Below are positions 4,735 to 6,925 of a DNA stretch of 6,925 bases, piece by piece (within the stretch, counting starts at the first letter, position 1; every line of letters starts with the position of its first letter). Under the pieces are notes generated by a model that ran no database searches, was not told the DNA's origin, and worked only from the letters and a program-made list of their open reading frames with translations. Source of the stretch: an uncultured Methanomethylovorans sp. (GTDB lineage: Archaea > Halobacteriota > Methanosarcinia > Methanosarcinales > Methanosarcinaceae); assembly GCA_937968035.1 (NCBI GenBank), contig CALBTS010000109.1, positions 1 through 6,925 on the forward strand. The letters run 5' to 3'. The position numbers and the translations under genes are program-made.

Positions 4735-5575
4735 TAAAATCACCCCCATTAAGTAAACTATGTACTATAGACTGAAATCTCTCTTTTATTGAGTACGCAG
4801 ATAATGGGGTTTTGTTAGTCATTATAGCCTTTTCCAATACTTCTATTCTTGCATTGGCTTCGGATAGGTCTTTCTGTAATAAATCCCTGTGTATACGAAG
4901 TTCTTGTACTTCCTTTTCATATTCCTTTTCCAATTGTTTATATCTTGTTCTCCAATCGTTTCTACTCTCTCTCATTTCATCTAACTCTTTTTGTAATTTC
5001 TCTATCTTTAGGTCCTTTTCATCTTGAAGTCCTAGAGCTTGAAGTATTGCGTTTGCAAGTGCTTTAGACACCTTTTCAGTATCCTTTAGAATTACGGAGT
5101 CGTGTGCATCCTTTACCTGTCCCATTTCTATCAGCACACAAGGGGTCTTTAATGACAGGTGTTTCCACATATAAAAATACCTAGTATTAGCGTTTGACCT
5201 AGACTTAATGTTTATCCCTACCGCCGGAAAGAAATAGTCCTGTATTGTTTTGGCAAGATACTGACTTCTCTCTGTAGCACCGTCTGTAGAGGGTTCTGGA
5301 AAATCGCAAAAACCACTACCTTTATCGTCTGGGTAGTCCATATCGCAATGAATTGCTAAAAATAGGTCGTAATCCTCGTCTGCTGATGTTTTCTCACAGT
5401 TAAAGTTGGCGTCTACTTTCTTTACATTTACTCCTGCTTTTTCAAGTAACTCTGCTGTGGTGTTTCTTACGGCAATGTTTATTTCAACCTCACCACCAGC
5501 ACCCGTACTACCTCGTAATGCCGTATCACAGTTGTTTTTTATGTTTTCGTGACCGGCTTGTAAAACTATTTTCAT
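4727..5575 (-). CDS. N-acetylmuramoyl-L-alanine amidase, endolysin (Amidase_3-like)
   Basis: This 282-residue phage lysin should cut the amide bond between N-acetylmuramic acid and L-alanine in the host wall. Residues 1-182 match the zinc-dependent Amidase_3 layout: QAGH with His9, GGEVEIN with Glu29 (or Glu31), LAIHCD with His76 and the catalytic Glu150 in CVLIEMGQV. The PEPSTDGATERSQYLAKTIQ segment fits the family. Residues about 184-252 form a charged heptad-rich coiled coil (KIEKLQKELDEM, LEKEYEKEVQEL). A ~30-residue tail follows. No SH3, LysM or choline-type wall-binding repeat is present, so the coiled coil may mediate multimer formation or targeting instead. There is no signal peptide, consistent with holin-dependent release. 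ATG 5575 comes one base after the stop of the upstream membrane protein gene; no strong ribosome-binding site is seen. Confidence 0.9.
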   Translation of the reverse strand: MKIVLQAGHENIKNNCDTALRGSTGAGGEVEINIAVRNTTAELLEKAGVNVKKVDANFNCEKTSADEDYDLFLAIHCDMDYPDDKGSGFCDFPEPSTDGATERSQYLAKTIQDYFFPAVGINIKSRSNANTRYFYMWKHLSLKTPCVLIEMGQVKDAHDSVILKDTEKVSKALANAILQALGLQDEKDLKIEKLQKELDEMRESRNDWRTRYKQLEKEYEKEVQELRIHRDLLQKDLSEANARIEVLEKAIMTNKTPLSAYSIKERFQSIVHSLLNGGDFNA

Positions 5576-5576
5576 A

Positions 5577-5822
5577 TTATCTTGCTAGACTATCTAGCTT
5601 TGCCTCAATTCTGTCTAATCTATTACAAATTTCCTGAAACTCTCTTGAAGTTATAGGGTCATCGTGTTCTATTGCTTGTACTCTTTGTTCTACTAACTGA
5701 ATATGAGTTTCAAGAGGAGAAAGTTTAGTAACAATCCAAAGATTAACAATAGCCACAATAATTGCTGCCATCTTAAAGGCATTTTCTCGTATAAATTGTG
5801 TAAGCGTTTGTTTTTCATTCAT
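5577..5822 (-). CDS. Membrane-anchored coiled-coil protein of the lysis cassette
   Basis: The 81-residue protein has one predicted transmembrane segment at about 16-33 (FKMAAIIVAIVNLWIVTK), then two short heptad-like helices (ETHIQLVEQRVQAIEH and FQEICNRLDRIEAKLDSL). It lies between the tail-fibre-like gene and the amidase, where Gram-positive phages often place XhlA-like haemolysin or accessory holin proteins of about this size. In XhlA the membrane segment is usually C-terminal, whereas here it is N-terminal, so the match is to the general design only. AAGTGAT just before ATG 5822 is a weak ribosome-binding site. Likely roles are assisting the holin or anchoring; neither is shown. Confidence 0.6.
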   Translation of the reverse strand: MNEKQTLTQFIRENAFKMAAIIVAIVNLWIVTKLSPLETHIQLVEQRVQAIEHDDPITSREFQEICNRLDRIEAKLDSLAR

Positions 5823-5835
5823 ATCACTTAGTCTG

Positions 5836-6753
5836 TTATCTAAACAGCAGACACATAACTGTTACAGTACCTGTTGGGCTGTTTGTCTTTGTCCATCCTA
5901 AAGTAAACCCATCGCTATCAAAACTGTTTACTACACACTCTTGTGCGTTTCCACCCGATGACTCCACTTTTAAAAGTTTGTTAGTAAGAGGATATATATT
6001 CCCAGCACTGTCTTGTAGCATAAATAACTCATCTAAAGCACTATCGCAAAAGCCCATAGAGAACTGATTAGTAGAACCGCTTATTACTGCGTACACCCAC
6101 ATAGCCGATGGTTGAAAGCCTACTCCCGTGTAAGCAACAGCGCCACTTGCTGCTGTCATGTCTCTTGTTATATTTAACACTTTAGATTTAAGTCTCGTAT
6201 TAACACCTGCATCCCCGATGGCTTTTGGAGTTACAAACTTAGCATCCTCTGTACCTGTTGTTACTTCAGCACCCGTGGCTTTAGCTGTTCCAGATAACCC
6301 TGTGTTTATTACAGGTGAGGTTAAAGTCTTATTAGTTAAAGTCTGTGCTGTAGTAAGGTCTACGACTTTTGTAGTGTCGTGTGTACCGTCAGCATCGTGT
6401 TCAACATCAAAAGTATCTACGACCGACTGTCCCCATAAAGCATCCATTACAAATTCAACAACTGCACCTGTGGAGTGTTCCTGATCGGAACCAGATGAGT
6501 CTGCATTTCGTGTTATTCCTGATAATGTAGTGGTAGATACGCCTGTAAAGGTACAATACTCTCTCTTGGTAGGCGTTGCCGTACCGTTAGAGTCTATTCT
6601 ATCTACAACAAATACTCCGGGATTATCTGTCGACACTGTTGATAAAAGTGCCGAAATGTCCTCTGATAAGGTACAAGATGTAGCACTAGCCGCAAATGTC
6701 GATGCTAATGCCTTTTGAATACAATTCTGGTTAGGGACCGCTTTGATGCTCAT
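5836..6753 (-). CDS. Phage tail fibre / receptor-binding-type structural protein
   Basis: This 305-residue protein has features common in phage tail-fibre and appendage proteins. An N-terminal region (about 10-110) includes TTLSGITRNADSSGS and AVVEFVMDALW, resembling the repeated TLTGVTRG...H..GAVVEF segments of tail proteins. The motif TLTNKTLTSPVINTG (about 138-152) is followed by GAEVTTGTEDAKFVTPKAIGD (about 161-181), both typical of fibre shafts. The C-terminal ~110 residues are beta-rich (FQPSAMWVYAV, DGFTLGWTKT) and could be a host-binding tip; that part is inference. It is rich in Thr, Ser, Ala and Gly with no membrane segment. No clear ribosome-binding site precedes ATG 6753. It lies just upstream of the lysis cassette, the usual end of a morphogenesis module. 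Confidence 0.78.
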   Translation of the reverse strand: MSIKAVPNQNCIQKALASTFAASATSCTLSEDISALLSTVSTDNPGVFVVDRIDSNGTATPTKREYCTFTGVSTTTLSGITRNADSSGSDQEHSTGAVVEFVMDALWGQSVVDTFDVEHDADGTHDTTKVVDLTTAQTLTNKTLTSPVINTGLSGTAKATGAEVTTGTEDAKFVTPKAIGDAGVNTRLKSKVLNITRDMTAASGAVAYTGVGFQPSAMWVYAVISGSTNQFSMGFCDSALDELFMLQDSAGNIYPLTNKLLKVESSGGNAQECVVNSFDSDGFTLGWTKTNSPTGTVTVMCLLFR

Positions 6754-6764
6754 AATAGATAACT

Positions 6765-6800
6765 AAAAAATTCAAGTAGAAATATCAAACTCTGCTTGAA
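6765..6800 (-). terminator. Possible intrinsic terminator after upstream gene
   Basis: On the - strand TTCAAG (6800-6795) pairs with CTTGAA (6776-6771), with AGA/TCT pairing inside one mismatch and a 10-nt loop. It is followed at once by six T residues (6770-6765). It spans the stop codon of the truncated upstream gene and precedes the tail-fibre-like ATG by about 12 nt. The stem is AT-rich, so read-through is likely. Confidence 0.45.
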
Positions 6801-6879
6801 CTCGATAGACTCCCTTCTGACATCGGTTGAGCCGATGCCTTAACTCCTAAAAACTCCCAATTGCTTGTAGCACCTGTTG
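6785..6879 (-). CDS. C-terminal fragment of an unidentified, probably structural, protein
   Basis: The frame is open from the insert boundary and gives TGATSNWEFLGVKASA then QPMSEGSLSSSSRV before TGA at 6787-6785. Only 30 complete codons remain because the library adapter starts at 6880. The Ser/Gly-rich end and position before the tail-fibre-like gene suggest a tail or baseplate protein, but no family can be recognised. No other frame of this stretch has a better candidate. Confidence 0.45.
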
Positions 6880-6925
6880 AGATCGGAAGAGCACACGTCT
6901 GAACTCCAGTCACCGAATACGATCT
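6880..6925 (-). other. Illumina TruSeq i7/read-2 adapter (synthetic, inverted copy)
   Basis: Positions 6880-6913 are the reverse complement of the adapter at 14-47, 6914-6921 (CGAATACG) is the same index reversed, and ATCT begins the P7 end. Bases 6880-6923 are perfectly complementary to 4-47. Biological sequence ends at 6879. Confidence 0.97.

Noticed and set aside
4812..5067. + strand ORFs opposite the amidase coiled coil
   Set aside because: Their Ser/Phe/Leu-rich composition is the complement of Lys/Glu-rich coiled-coil codons.
6158..6718. + strand ORFs opposite the tail-fibre-like gene
   Set aside because: Val/Ser/Thr-rich shadows of a repetitive coding sequence, with no start signals.
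6815..6840. CATCGG/CCGATG hairpin near the right end
   Set aside because: It falls inside the open frame of the truncated gene and lacks a U-tract.
48..6879. CRISPR array, rRNA or insertion sequence
   Set aside because: No regularly spaced repeats, rRNA-like stretch or transposase was seen on either strand.
4..6923. 44-bp perfect terminal inverted repeats, as in a transposon or linear phage genome
   Set aside because: Both copies match the commercial TruSeq adapter plus a sample index.

Overview
The window looks like part of a temperate tailed-phage genome (or prophage end), probably from a low-GC Gram-positive host. The evidence is a tail-fibre-like protein, an amidase/holin lysis cassette without signal peptides, a tyrosine integrase beside a tRNA 3'-end fragment, small overlapping genes and strong AGGAGG-type ribosome-binding sites. 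The host assignment is inference. Both ends are synthetic: 1-47 and 6880-6925 are the same Illumina TruSeq read-2/i7 adapter in inverted orientation with the same 8-base index. The real insert is therefore 48-6879, and the gene cut at 6879 is truncated by library construction, not biology.

Layout: the left 0.3 kb holds a tRNA-like 3' fragment (65-104), an inverted repeat and a possible leader ORF, followed by the integrase on the + strand (290-1309). Everything else is on the - strand and converges on the integrase. In transcription order (right to left) it reads: the C-terminus of an unidentified protein, a possible terminator, a tail-fibre/structural protein, a membrane-anchored coiled-coil protein, an amidase, a holin-like protein, metallophosphoesterase 2, a small HNH endonuclease, a 58-aa and a 75-aa unknown protein, and metallophosphoesterase 1.

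The main discovery is that metallophosphoesterase 1 is split by a group I self-splicing intron of about 799 nt (about 1979-2777) that carries an HNH homing-endonuclease gene. Exon 1 (2940-2778) and exon 2 (1978-1314) join in frame to give 275 residues. The junction lies just after metal-binding motif I. The intron shows P1 with a U-G pair at the 5' splice site, P10, P3, P4, P6/P6a, P7 (GACUA/UAGUC) and P9, and the HNH ORF sits between the two P7 strands. Read without splicing, the gene looks like a 60-72-residue fragment plus a 216-residue ORF lacking motif I. Two oddities remain: the best-paired splice alignment puts A, not the near-universal G, at the intron's 3' end, and motif I of this enzyme reads C-T-Q instead of D-x-H.

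The lysis genes are packed with 1-nt gaps or short overlaps, as in a single transcript. The metallophosphoesterase, HNH and small-gene group lies between lysis and integrase, a position where phages often carry accessory genes.
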